Below, in pieces: positions 1-8,789 of a stretch of 64,000 nucleotides of DNA. Positions within the stretch are counted from its first letter, which is position 1, and the number at the start of each line of letters is the position of its first letter. Below the pieces are notes generated by a model, which saw only the letters and a program-made list of their open reading frames with translations, was not told the origin of the DNA and ran no database searches. Source of the stretch: Planctomycetota bacterium. Lineage in GTDB: Bacteria > Planctomycetota > Phycisphaerae > WQYP01. Made by a program: the position numbers and the translations under genes. The stretch is taken from assembly GCA_021800165.1 (NCBI GenBank), contig JAJYZF010000013.1:1-64000 (forward strand). The letters are read 5' to 3'.

Positions 1-188
1 TTGTTCGTCTCCGGTTGCTTTCCACCCTGCCTCGCGGCAACGCGGTTACCTTCGACTACGAGCCGGAACATCGACTCGAGGAGAACTTTCATCTCCTTGA
101 CTCAACACACTCTCCATCGCACTAGCGCCCGCACCCGCGCCGGATCGGCAAGGGCCTCGGCCATGGGGATAAATTCACGCATACTCAT
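1..188 (-). pseudogene. ArsR-type regulator N-terminal fragment and window-edge ORF
   Basis: Reading the minus strand from an ATG at 188, a 28-codon frame begins MSMREFIPMAEALADPARVR and stops at 102. That start resembles the first helices of ArsR-family winged-helix repressors, but the frame ends before the recognition helix, so it would be a dead fragment. A second minus frame begins at an ATG at 92 behind a GGAG-like site and runs off the window edge. I do not recognise it. The listed plus-strand 83-residue ORF has no family features and looks like a shadow. The assignment rests on a short match by eye. Confidence 0.3.
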
Positions 189-457
189 GACGACTCCAGT
201 AGCTTGCATCCGTGGAACATACTTCCACACTTCGTCAACTAACGAATTATAGACGCCCAGCGGATGGCCGGTCAAGTCCCCCCCGTTTGTGACTTAAAAT
301 CACCGGCTCCTTGCTGGTTTGCCGGCCGTTGTGAATCCCGGCACCCGCCCGCAAACACCACCCCGCCGGACTAAGCTATAATGTAATCGTGACGGCGAAC
401 CAGGGCCCGGTCTTTTGCGGGCCGGCAGCGCCGTAACCCTCATGCGGGATTCAGGCC

Positions 458-880
458 ATGCCGAAACGAAGCTCCAGCATACCGGCAGGATTGGAAGAGT
501 TGCGGCGGCTCCTTATTTTCCTGGGCAAAAAAGATCTGAAGATCGCCGCCGCGTGGGTCTTCATTTTCTTTCTTACGCAACTCACCGCCAACGGAGTGCC
601 CATGCTTTTTGACCCGTTCATCGGGGCGGTATCCGGAGGCGTCATCGGTTGGTACATCGCCGAAGATGCGGTGGCCGAAGCCGGGTTTAGCGGCATAGTG
701 CTTACTATTTTACTGGTCTTGGCCTGCTGGATACCCGTCTGGTTTACCGATTGGCTGCTGAATCAGATCGTGCATGGGCTCTTCGGTTGGCCCATGACCT
801 TTGGCCGCTGGATGCTTCTCACGTTCACCACCATCTTCAGCCTTATCGCCAGCGTATGGCGCTCGCTTGCCGATGAATAA
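458..880 (+). CDS. Small multi-span membrane protein, unknown function
   Basis: A 140-residue protein with a charged N-terminus (MPKRSSS) and then about four hydrophobic segments, near residues 27-47, 52-68, 77-100 and 113-135. The charge pattern suits an inner-membrane protein. I see no catalytic motif and cannot name a family. The 81- and 61-residue minus-strand ORFs over the same bases are shadows. The gene stands alone: the upstream 270 bases and the following 110 bases hold no other convincing long gene. The start at 458 is the first ATG of the frame and its ribosome site is weak. Confidence 0.65.
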   Translation: MPKRSSSIPAGLEELRRLLIFLGKKDLKIAAAWVFIFFLTQLTANGVPMLFDPFIGAVSGGVIGWYIAEDAVAEAGFSGIVLTILLVLACWIPVWFTDWLLNQIVHGLFGWPMTFGRWMLLTFTTIFSLIASVWRSLADE

Positions 881-993
881 TTTCAGCCATTCCACCGCAA
901 TGCCCCATAACCCGCTGCATTTTCTGTGGTGCCCGCACCACGGCTCGCACTCCCGGCTACCTGCGTGTATTATGCCTGCCCAAGGAGATAACC

Positions 994-1125
994 ATGGCCA
1001 ACCAGAGGCTTAGGCACGGCGGAACAATCACGCTTGACGCTCTAAGCACGGCCCCGGCCTGTTTTTTCCGCCGTCTAACCGCCGTTAAATCAAATACGGA
1101 GATCATGTGCAACAAAGATACTTAA
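994..1125 (+). CDS. Possible 43-codon leader ORF upstream of the epimerase
   Basis: An ATG at 994 sits six bases after a strong AAGGAG site and opens a 43-codon frame (MANQRLRHGG...) that ends at 1125, inside the first codons of the epimerase gene. The overlap of 19 bases could couple translation of the downstream gene, whose own start is a GTG. No family is recognisable and the peptide may be a spurious frame. The ribosome site is the only positive evidence, since it is better placed here than for any other start nearby. Confidence 0.3.
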   Translation: MANQRLRHGGTITLDALSTAPACFFRRLTAVKSNTEIMCNKDT

Positions 1126-2087
1126 TCACCGGCGGAGCCGGCTTTATCGGCTCTCATCTGGCGGAAATGCTGCTGGGCAAAGGTAACAGCGTGTACGTGC
1201 TCGACGATGAATCCACCGGCACGGCCGCCAATATCACCAGCCTGCAATCCCATCCTGATTTCCATTTTACGCACGGTTCCATCATGGATGAAGACCTGCT
1301 TTCGCGCCTGATCGGAACCTGCCACTTCGTGGCCCATCTGGCCGCGGCGGTGGGCGTGCAATATGTGCTCAAAGACCCCTTGAATAGCATCATGACCAAT
1401 GTGGTGGGTTCCAGCCGGGTTTTGCATTACTGCCGCAAGTACGAAAAGCCTTTATTTTTGGCCAGTACCAGCGAAGTGTACGGCTTGCAGACCAAGGCCC
1501 CGCTGCGCGAAGACGACTTTTGTGTGCTCGGTGCCACCAGCGTCAGCCGCTGGTCCTACGCCTGCTCCAAGGCCTTGGACGAATTCATGGCCCTGGCCTA
1601 CCATCACCAAAAAGCGTTCCCGGTGGTGATTGCCCGGCTGTTTAACACGGTCGGGCCGCGGCAGTCACCCGCTTATGGCATGGTGTTGCCGAGATTGGTG
1701 GACCAGGCGCTGGCCGGCCGCCCCCTGACCGTCCATGGCGACGGTACGCAAACGCGCACCTTCACCCATGTGCGGGATGTGGTTGAGGCCATCGGGCGCT
1801 TAATGGCCACACCCGCCACCTGGGGCGAAGTATACAACATCGGGGGAATGGAGGAGATTTCGATCTTGGCCCTGGCGAATCGTATTAAAAAAATCACCGG
1901 CAGCGATTCCCGGATAGAACTTGTACCCTACGCTCAGGCCTTTGATGCGAATTTTCAAGATATGCCGCGACGGGTGCCCGATGTGCGCAAGTTGGCCGGA
2001 GCAATCGGTTTTCAGCCGAAAATCGGCCTTGATGAAATGATTGCGGATGTAGCGGCGGACCGCCGCACGCACTTGACCGGCGCGTAA
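1107..2087 (+). CDS. NAD-dependent sugar-nucleotide epimerase/dehydratase (extended SDR)
   Basis: A 326-residue extended short-chain dehydrogenase. The Rossmann NAD motif GGAGFIGSH is at residues 8-16, the catalytic Ser/Thr region is STSEVYG near 120, and the catalytic Tyr and Lys are in YACSK near 151. A later RTFTHVRDVVEA segment is typical of UDP-glucose 4-epimerase, UDP-glucuronate decarboxylase and GDP-mannose dehydratase relatives. The likely role is making a nucleotide sugar for surface glycans in the cytoplasm, but the exact substrate cannot be read from the sequence. The GTG at 1107 is the start because the ATG three bases upstream is in another frame that closes after six codons. 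A GGAG site precedes it. Confidence 0.85.
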   Translation: MQQRYLITGGAGFIGSHLAEMLLGKGNSVYVLDDESTGTAANITSLQSHPDFHFTHGSIMDEDLLSRLIGTCHFVAHLAAAVGVQYVLKDPLNSIMTNVVGSSRVLHYCRKYEKPLFLASTSEVYGLQTKAPLREDDFCVLGATSVSRWSYACSKALDEFMALAYHHQKAFPVVIARLFNTVGPRQSPAYGMVLPRLVDQALAGRPLTVHGDGTQTRTFTHVRDVVEAIGRLMATPATWGEVYNIGGMEEISILALANRIKKITGSDSRIELVPYAQAFDANFQDMPRRVPDVRKLAGAIGFQPKIGLDEMIADVAADRRTHLTGA

Positions 2088-2350
2088 CCTTTCCCCGGTC
2101 TGCTTGCCCACGTCGCGGTTGGCCCTCCCGCTGAACGCTCATGGTGCCCCGCCGTTGGACTTTGTTGGAAGAGGCACGGATGTCCAAATCACCCGAAACA
2201 GCGTGGCCAAAGCAACCCATCGGGCTTCGCACGCCACTTTACGCTTGCCAGACGGGAACTTCCATGCGATTATAACTGCCATTCGGACGCGGACGGACCG
2301 ACATTCGTCGGCTGCGCGCCCAGGCAGGATCGCAAATAAGGAGATGTATC

Positions 2351-2821
2351 GTGTCAATTCCCTTAAGACTACGGGCGAAACATCGGATTGCTTCAATCGC
2401 CATGACCGCGCTGCTGACGGCCACCCTGGGCCTGACCGGCTGTTCATCCATGGGCCACACCTCCCAACCAACGCTCTACAGCCAGTTGGGCGGTGAAAAA
2501 GGAATTTCCCTGGTCGTGCATGCGTTTGTGCTCAATGTAGCCCATGACCAACGCATCAACGCCCGATTTGCCCATGTGAACATCCCGCATCTGGAAGCGC
2601 AATTGACGGCCTTTTTCTGCCAGGAAACCGGTGGCCCGCAGGTCTATACCGGGCCGGATATGTATGCCGTGCATAAGGGCATGCACATCACCAATGCGCA
2701 ATGGACCGCCTTTATGACGGACTTTGAGCTAACCCTGAAACAGGAAAAGGTGCCGCAATTGCAGCAGGCTCGGTTGCTGGGGCTGCTGGAACCGATGAAG
2801 AGCGAAATTGTCGGTAAATAA
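2351..2821 (+). CDS. Lipoprotein-anchored group I truncated hemoglobin
   Basis: A 156-residue protein. Residues 1-31 form a lipoprotein signal ending in the lipobox LTGC, followed by a compact globin of about 120 residues. Visible marks are YSQLGGEKGI (A/B helix), FFCQETGGPQVYTG (E region) and a proximal His in VHKGMHIT. These fit group I (N) truncated globins, which bind heme and handle O2 or NO. Most family members are cytosolic, so envelope anchoring is unusual. At the B10 position, where the family usually has Tyr in an AFY-type context, this protein reads AFVLNV, so the usual distal hydrogen-bond donor appears to be missing. The start is a GTG preceded by AAGGAG. Confidence 0.8.
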   Translation: MSIPLRLRAKHRIASIAMTALLTATLGLTGCSSMGHTSQPTLYSQLGGEKGISLVVHAFVLNVAHDQRINARFAHVNIPHLEAQLTAFFCQETGGPQVYTGPDMYAVHKGMHITNAQWTAFMTDFELTLKQEKVPQLQQARLLGLLEPMKSEIVGK

Positions 2822-2839
2822 CGCACCCAATCCCGCAGT

Positions 2840-2886
2840 GCCGGATACGGGCGGTTCTTCAGGGCTGGGCTATCCGGCCCTTTTTT
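2840..2886 (+). terminator. Intrinsic terminator after the globin gene
   Basis: GCCGGATA at 2840-2847 pairs exactly with TATCCGGC at 2871-2878, and six T follow at 2881-2886. The loop is long (23 bases) but G/C-rich and may fold further. It closes the single-gene globin transcript. Confidence 0.65.
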
Positions 2887-2966
2887 ATTGCCGGCCCCGA
2901 CCGGCCCGGCAAGCCCGCTGATTCCTCCGGTGCTCGCACAATCGCATTGGCTTTGATGGAGTTGTC

Positions 2967-4097
2967 ATGTCGGCAGTGCGGCGATTTCCGAGCCGGATGT
3001 CCGGCGGAGTTTATTTTGGACCAGCCGACTGGCGGGCAAAAACCTGGGCCATCGCCCCAACGCCAATACCCCAAACCGCAGCCGCGGGTGTTACCGCCAT
3101 CAACAATCGAGATACCCTGCTGGCCCTGGTGCGCCGTGTGGGCCTGGGCAAAACCGATCGCGTGACGCCGGCTCTGGCCGACCAGCTTGAATTGCTGGGC
3201 CAGCGCCCCGTGCGTCTGCTGGTGCTGAATCTCCTGCCGAGCCAGCCGGAATCGGCCCTGGCCGCGGCGCTAACCGACCTGGCATTGGCACACCTGCGGG
3301 CCGGCCTGACGCTTTTGGATATGGCACTTCGCGCTAAGCAGCAACTGGTGGCGGTGGATCGCCACGATCAGCGCACCGTCAAAATATGGCGCGACTTGGC
3401 CCCCGGTCATAATCTTGGGGTAAAAGCTCTGCTCGGAAAATATCCGCTCGCGCACCCGTTGGTGTTGTTGCGTGTCCTGTGCCGGCGCTCTGTGCTTAAC
3501 TACGCCGCCCCCGCAGCCGCGGGATTGCTGGTGGTCGATCCCGTTACCTGTTGGGCCCTGGGCCGCGCCGCCGCCGGCGAGGCTCGTTTTACCCATCGTC
3601 CGGTGCAGGTCGTTGTCCAAGGCCTTGAACCCGTCTTGGCCATGGCCCGTATCGGCGAGCCTCTGCGCGACTTATTTACCCGCCTGGGCTTCCCCACGGC
3701 CGATATGGAATGTATTGCCGGTGGAATGCTCAGCGGGCAACTCGTCAATCCCGCCGACGCCGTCATTGAACCGCACACCGATGTGCTGGCCCTGCGGCCA
3801 AGCCCGCGGCCGGAACCATCCGCCGATTGCATTGGATGCGGCTGGTGCGTGCAGGCTTGCCCAACCGGCTTGAACCCCGCGGCAATTCTGGCGGAGGCGG
3901 GTATGCATGCAGCCATGCCTTTGGCCCATCTCTATGAAGCCGTCGGTTGTATCGACTGCGGCCTTTGTACGTATCTGTGCCCATCACGTCTGCCCTTGGC
4001 CGCGACCATCGGCAACATCAAGCGGAGTTTAACGGCTATTCCCGCGGCCCAAGCAGCTCCAGCCCCAAGTTCTCTCTCCGCCCAGGAGTCCATCTGA
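2967..4097 (+). CDS. RnfC-like ferredoxin-type subunit, divergent
   Basis: A 376-residue protein with the RnfC layout. It has a short N-terminal Gly-rich start (SGGVYFGPADW, compare GGVHPPE in RnfC), an alpha/beta core, an SLBB-like segment ending in IAGGMLSGQ, and two C-terminal 4Fe-4S motifs, CIGCGWCVQACP (about 286) and CIDCGLCTYLCP (about 326). Known RnfC proteins carry NADH and electrons into the membrane Rnf complex. The usual GGAGFP nucleotide/flavin motif and the ECEP motif are not visible, and the protein is shorter than typical RnfC. It overlaps the next gene (ATGA), so the two are translationally coupled. No rnfA, B, E or G is nearby. Confidence 0.75.
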   Translation: MSAVRRFPSRMSGGVYFGPADWRAKTWAIAPTPIPQTAAAGVTAINNRDTLLALVRRVGLGKTDRVTPALADQLELLGQRPVRLLVLNLLPSQPESALAAALTDLALAHLRAGLTLLDMALRAKQQLVAVDRHDQRTVKIWRDLAPGHNLGVKALLGKYPLAHPLVLLRVLCRRSVLNYAAPAAAGLLVVDPVTCWALGRAAAGEARFTHRPVQVVVQGLEPVLAMARIGEPLRDLFTRLGFPTADMECIAGGMLSGQLVNPADAVIEPHTDVLALRPSPRPEPSADCIGCGWCVQACPTGLNPAAILAEAGMHAAMPLAHLYEAVGCIDCGLCTYLCPSRLPLAATIGNIKRSLTAIPAAQAAPAPSSLSAQESI

Positions 4098-5323
4098 TGT
4101 GGATCTGGCAAAAAAAAACATCCCCCACCCGCAACGCTGTGGCTCCGGCGCAGGATTCCGGGGCCATCAGGGTCGGCAGCGCGGCACCCGCGCCCTGCCC
4201 ACCATTTCTGTTCTGGCCGGTGGTGCGCTCGGGATTTTATCGCGCCATCATCTTGGCACTCATCCTGCCCCTGCTATGGGGTATCGTGATTTTTGGGCTG
4301 GCGGCCATGACCATTCTCGCAGCACTGCTGGCTGGTATGTGCGTGAGCTACTGGCTGCTGAAATCATGGACCCGGCGCGGCAAGCTGATGGAATTTACCC
4401 ATACGCTCTGCTGCACGCTCATCGTCGGGGCCATGACCGCACCCACCATGTCTGTAACCTTGATGTTGGGCGTAGGGCTGCTGATTCCTGTGCTTATATG
4501 CCTGCTCGGCCTGCCCGGACGGGAATCCGTGCATGTGGCGTTGCTGCTGCCCCTGTTTTTTCTGGTTTTGGCTCCGCAACCGCCGCGTTGGCCGCTGCTG
4601 GCCCGCAACCGCCTTATTTTCGGCAACATTCATCAGGCCGTGTCCATTCGCCGATATGACTGGCCCCGGTCCGACCAGATTCACGGGGCCGATGCCGTGC
4701 GCTTGCTGCGTCCGTCGGATGCCATTGGCATCCTCTATAAGCATATTGCCGCGCAGCCCACCGCCCATAAAACCAATCTCGCCATCCGCCAGACTTTCAG
4801 CTTTGGCCTGCCCACCCCCAAAAACTTGATGCTCGGTGCCGTGCCGGGCTGGATTGGAACAGGGTCTATCCTGGCCATTGTGTTGGCCGGGCTGTTTTTG
4901 TCCTGGCGGCATGTGCTCTTACCGACGCCTTGTGCCACTTTTCTCTTATCCGTCCTGGCGGGACTGCTCTTTGGACCGCTTTCACCCCACCAATTGCATC
5001 ATCAGTTCTGGCAGAGCCTCGGCGGAATATGGTTTCTCAGGCCGGAGGAAGCCCTGAGCCTGCTGGCTTATGAATTGCTCAGTTCGGATTTTCTTTTCGC
5101 GGCGGTCTTTGTGTTGGCCCTGCCCGGCACCATGCCCATGGAACCGTTGCCGCGCAGTATATTTTTGCTCATCGCGGGCCTGGGTGCGGCTTTGGCGCAC
5201 CGGCTCATGCTGCCCGTACCACCCGCAACTTTTGCTATTTTGGCCATGCAACCCCTGGCCCCCGCTTTTGACGCAATTTTCCATCGGCGATCCTGGTTGG
5301 TTACGGCCCTGCGACCAACCTGA
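4097..5323 (+). CDS. RnfD/NqrB-like membrane subunit, divergent
   Basis: A 408-residue polytopic membrane protein whose start overlaps the rnfC-like stop codon, behind a CAGGAG site. The C-terminal half follows the RnfD/NqrB pattern: MLGAVPGWIGTGSILAIVLA matches the PGSIGE...LA segment, and the last helices carry an LPGTMPMEPLPR stretch where RnfD has a DPVTSP-like loop. Known RnfD carries a covalent FMN on a Thr in an (S/T)GAT motif. I find no such motif here, nor the usual DPVT. It may be a membrane anchor for the RnfC-like protein with altered cofactor use. The listed ORF start at 3947 lies inside the upstream gene and is not the true start. Confidence 0.72.
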   Translation: MWIWQKKTSPTRNAVAPAQDSGAIRVGSAAPAPCPPFLFWPVVRSGFYRAIILALILPLLWGIVIFGLAAMTILAALLAGMCVSYWLLKSWTRRGKLMEFTHTLCCTLIVGAMTAPTMSVTLMLGVGLLIPVLICLLGLPGRESVHVALLLPLFFLVLAPQPPRWPLLARNRLIFGNIHQAVSIRRYDWPRSDQIHGADAVRLLRPSDAIGILYKHIAAQPTAHKTNLAIRQTFSFGLPTPKNLMLGAVPGWIGTGSILAIVLAGLFLSWRHVLLPTPCATFLLSVLAGLLFGPLSPHQLHHQFWQSLGGIWFLRPEEALSLLAYELLSSDFLFAAVFVLALPGTMPMEPLPRSIFLLIAGLGAALAHRLMLPVPPATFAILAMQPLAPAFDAIFHRRSWLVTALRPT

Positions 5324-5550
5324 CGCCGACCCGATGGGCACGGCCCCCACTTGCCCACCATCCCTGACCGTGCCCCGAGCCGCTGGCCACTTTAAGACCG
5401 CGCCAAGATACCTTCATGTTTTACGGCCCAAAATTCGTGGCCACCCGTCGAGGTTCCCTTCGACTTCCCCCAATCTCGTGCCGCCCGCGGATACTTGCCT
5501 TTGTTACGGCAATAAATGTACAATCATCGCTGATATGTGAGGATCCGGCC

Positions 5551-7266
5551 ATGGTAAAAATCTTGCGACTCGCGGTCATGTTGGTTTTGTGTGGTGCGGT
5601 GGCCGGCTGCGCCGGTACCGAACTCTACCATTCAGTTTATGGGTATGGGCATCCCAAAAACTGGTTGAATCAGGCCGCTGAGGAGCCATGGATACAGCAG
5701 CGCGTTGCGCTCTCGCCCCTCACATCGGTGCAAGCCGGGCAGTTGGAAGCTCTGGCCTTACAGGAGTGTGTGGGGCCTTCGTATGTGCTGCGGTTCACCA
5801 TGGGGCAGTCGCCGCAGGACCAAGTCCAGCGCCAACAATATGCAGAATATCAACAGGCGTGGCAGTTGTATGGCGCGGTAGCACCCGCGTATGCCGTGTT
5901 GCTTATTACCGCCGGGCGGGGTGATGTTCAGGCCCAGACGCATCTGGCCGATTTTTACGCCCAAAAATCACAGGACTTTGTGAATCCCTACGGGCCTGCC
6001 AATGGTACGTACAATCCCTACGCGGGTTATGGTGCCCTCGAGCCGGTCCAAAATCAGCCCCGAAACTACGTGGCTCTTTCCACCATTCTGCGTCACGCCG
6101 CGGTAAAATGGGCCAACGAAGCCGCCACGCGGGGGCTCATCGACGGACGAACAGATTTTGATCTTGGCGTAATGTATCAGAGGCGGGCCGGTGCCGGGCA
6201 GTTAAACTTCCCAGCCAAACTGTGGAACCGACCGGCCGGTTTTCGCCGCGCTAACATGGCAACGGCCTTGCACTGGTATAAGCTCTCTGGGGGCCAGGGT
6301 TATGCCGCGGCGGAAAATTGTCTGGGCGATATCTACAGCATTGGCGCACCCGGGATAACTCCCAATGCAGTCCAAGCCGTTCATTGGTATCGCCTGGCGG
6401 CGGCCCAAGGTGTGCCCAACGCGGAATGCCAGTTGGCCCTGGCTTATCGCCACGGCTGGGGTACAAGGATCAATCTGGAAAAGAGTACATTCTGGCTTAA
6501 TTTGGCCGTAGCGGCGCACTGGCAACCGGCCATCGCGCTGGCTGCGCATATTTTTATGAAACCGGTGGTGGAACAGGCCCAACGCGGAAACCCCCGCACG
6601 CAGTTCAACGTGGCTTTGGCCTACTACAATGGCACTTACCAGGGCCACCCCATTGTGCAAAATTATGCCAAAGCCGCGTATTGGTTTAAAAAATGTGCTC
6701 CACGCGGCAATGTCGCGGCGGAATTCTACATGGGACGCTGCTATCAGGCGGGTTTAGGCGTGGCCGTTAATTACGCCAAAGCTGCCAAGTGGTACCATCT
6801 GGCGGCCAAGCAGGGCAATGCCGCCGCTGAAAACAATCTTGGTATCATGTACGAGCGTGGCGATTACTTTGCGCAAAGCGACACCAAAGCCGCCGCCTGC
6901 TATATGATTGCCGCGCACGAAGGCTGCGCTCGGGCCAAAAGCAACCTCAATAGTCTGCTGCGCAAGGATATTGTGCAAAGCCCCCATCCTCACCAATTCA
7001 TCGCCCAACTCAACCAGAGCATCAATGCCATGATCGGAGCCGGCATGGTTCACCAGGCAATAGAACAGCAGGAACAGGAATTCCGTCAATACTGCCAACA
7101 ACAGGAACTAATGGATTTGCAGCAGCAACTCGATTACGCGCAAGCTGAAGAGGCCCAGGCCCAAGAGAACCTTGAAGCTGCCCAGCAACAACAGGACGAC
7201 GCCAACGCCCAGCAGGACGACCAGCCGGATGAGGCACCCGAACCGGAACCAGATCCTGGCGAGTAG
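5551..7266 (+). CDS. Sel1-repeat lipoprotein with Gln-rich coiled-coil tail
   Basis: A 571-residue protein. The start at 5551 gives a clean lipoprotein signal (MVKILRLAVMLVLCG...) with a Cys at about residue 20, while the longer listed ORF would bury it. The centre holds several Sel1-like repeats (for example AKAAKWYHLAAKQGNAAAEN and YKLSGGQGYAAAENCLG), a helical-hairpin solenoid that scaffolds protein contacts. After residue 480 comes a Gln- and acid-rich helix (QQQELMDLQQQL) and a Pro/Glu tail, probably a coiled coil ending in a disordered acidic end. The location would be the outer or inner membrane surface. The partner is unknown. Confidence 0.8.
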   Translation: MVKILRLAVMLVLCGAVAGCAGTELYHSVYGYGHPKNWLNQAAEEPWIQQRVALSPLTSVQAGQLEALALQECVGPSYVLRFTMGQSPQDQVQRQQYAEYQQAWQLYGAVAPAYAVLLITAGRGDVQAQTHLADFYAQKSQDFVNPYGPANGTYNPYAGYGALEPVQNQPRNYVALSTILRHAAVKWANEAATRGLIDGRTDFDLGVMYQRRAGAGQLNFPAKLWNRPAGFRRANMATALHWYKLSGGQGYAAAENCLGDIYSIGAPGITPNAVQAVHWYRLAAAQGVPNAECQLALAYRHGWGTRINLEKSTFWLNLAVAAHWQPAIALAAHIFMKPVVEQAQRGNPRTQFNVALAYYNGTYQGHPIVQNYAKAAYWFKKCAPRGNVAAEFYMGRCYQAGLGVAVNYAKAAKWYHLAAKQGNAAAENNLGIMYERGDYFAQSDTKAAACYMIAAHEGCARAKSNLNSLLRKDIVQSPHPHQFIAQLNQSINAMIGAGMVHQAIEQQEQEFRQYCQQQELMDLQQQLDYAQAEEAQAQENLEAAQQQQDDANAQQDDQPDEAPEPEPDPGE

Positions 7267-7486
7267 GCATGGTTTGGCCTGATGAACATATTGCGGCTTC
7301 TGGCAAAAAAATGTGGTATTGGGGCGTTAAAGCGTTGCGCCAGGACGCAAGGCCGGCACCTGCGGGGAACCTGCCCGTATCCGGAGCGCCCGCCAGCAGC
7401 GGCACCCGCGACCATGCGTCAGCAAGCACCCCCGCGTAGCTCTGCGCCGCTGTGGTGAAGAGCCCCGCGGCCGCGCTTGGCCCCAT

Positions 7487-8284
7487 TTATAGCCGCCCCA
7501 GTTGCCCGGCCAGCGTTTCCATGGGTGTTTGCACACAGGTAAAAATGGGCGTATCGCGGAGGGTAAATCGGCTGCCTTCGGTTTCCCGCAATTCTTGCAC
7601 CAGATCCAGAAAATCATCCGGCGAATCGGTTTCAAAGGCTACCACAAATTCCTGATCATCTAGCCCGAAACTGTAAGTGGTGTTGAGTTTGACCGAGGCG
7701 TATCTGGTTCCCACGGCAATGTGTTCATCCATAATCCCCTGCCGCGTGGGCTTGCTTAGCAGATACCATTCACGGGTTTTCACAAACGGATAAACAAACA
7801 GATATTTGCGTTTACCCGGAATAATGCACGTGCGCGCATCATCATGGGCGGGATCAATTTTATCCACATACGTGCTGCGTTTGCTTTGCGCCAGGTAACT
7901 GTGCGGACTTGTCAGATATCCGCCAATGTCCAGCCGGTTGATGGCCGCGGCGAATTCCTGAAGGTGCTCCAGTTGATAACTGATCTTCCAGAACATCATG
8001 TCCACATCCGGGCGGGTGCCCACGCAACTGTAATGGAGCAGCAGCATATCCTGCGGATTATTGGCTTGCACCAGTTTCACCAAGTCTGCCAGCATGGAGC
8101 TTTGGCGGTCGGCGGGAAGGCGGCGGAATTCCGGCAAAAGCTTGTAAAAAGCAAACGAAATAAACTGCCGGCGCAAGCCCGGCCTGCCGCCCGCACTCGG
8201 GCCGGCTTGGGCAGCGGTGCCGGTTTGGCCGAGCCGTCCGGCGGTAGCCTGATTATTCGCGGCAGGGGGTGATGTGTGGGTCAT
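7487..8284 (-). CDS. chdC: Chlorite-dismutase family protein, HemQ/ChdC type
   Basis: A 265-residue member of the Cld fold. A Gly/Ala-rich N-terminal extension of about 40 residues precedes the core. The second half reads KYLFVYPFVKTREWYLL, then MDEHIAVGTRYASVKLNTTYSFGLDDQEFVVAFE, the pattern of coproheme decarboxylases, in which the Tyr of the YP motif is catalytic and a His near MxxH is the heme ligand. Known ChdC converts Fe-coproporphyrin III to heme b, the last step of the coproporphyrin-dependent pathway. I prefer the ATG at 8284 over 8308 because AAAGGA lies correctly before it. No other heme gene is adjacent. Confidence 0.82.
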   Translation of the reverse strand: MTHTSPPAANNQATAGRLGQTGTAAQAGPSAGGRPGLRRQFISFAFYKLLPEFRRLPADRQSSMLADLVKLVQANNPQDMLLLHYSCVGTRPDVDMMFWKISYQLEHLQEFAAAINRLDIGGYLTSPHSYLAQSKRSTYVDKIDPAHDDARTCIIPGKRKYLFVYPFVKTREWYLLSKPTRQGIMDEHIAVGTRYASVKLNTTYSFGLDDQEFVVAFETDSPDDFLDLVQELRETEGSRFTLRDTPIFTCVQTPMETLAGQLGRL

Positions 8285-8441
8285 TAAAAATCCTTTATTT
8301 GCGGCCACAGCCTGCGGCCAAGTACCACATTATTTTAGGCCCGGCATTTTCGCACGTTTAGCCCAGCAAGTAAAATGCCCGGACCATACGTTAGGGACCG
8401 GGCAAAATAACTTCACCGTTTCCGGCTGATCACCCTGCGGG

Positions 8442-8789
8442 TCATGTGCCATCCTTCTCCCGACGTCCCTGAACCTGCAACAACATGGCGGGCAGATGGC
8501 TTTCCACGATCCCCCACACAGTGGCATCGTCCACAGTGTCGTAGCCATGAACTATACGATTTCGAAATGCCACAATGCGCGGCAGTTCCGCAATAACCGA
8601 CGCCATTGCCGGGTCTGTCGCCCGGAGGCGGTTAAGGGCTTCACCAATGATCTCAAATTCCCTCTCCACAGCCCGCCGAAACTGCCGGTCGGCCTGGTAA
8701 TCGCGGAAAGCCCGGCCCACACACCACTGGCGAATAGTGTGCGCGGATTCCTCAATATCAAACAGCAGCGCTCTGGTTCGAACGTTCAT
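8442..8789 (-). CDS. hepT: HepT-like HEPN toxin (DUF86)
   Basis: A 115-residue HEPN-domain protein that starts at MNVRTRALLFDIEES. The catalytic motif is RNRIVHGY, exactly the RX4HXY pattern of HepT RNase toxins. The Tyr in this motif is known to be the target of AMP addition by the partner antitoxin MntA. The gene overlaps the 3' end of the mntA-like gene by 32 bases, the usual antitoxin-toxin order, so the two are translationally linked. The listed 152-residue ORF begins too early, inside the partner gene. Confidence 0.85.
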   Translation of the reverse strand: MNVRTRALLFDIEESAHTIRQWCVGRAFRDYQADRQFRRAVEREFEIIGEALNRLRATDPAMASVIAELPRIVAFRNRIVHGYDTVDDATVWGIVESHLPAMLLQVQGRREKDGT

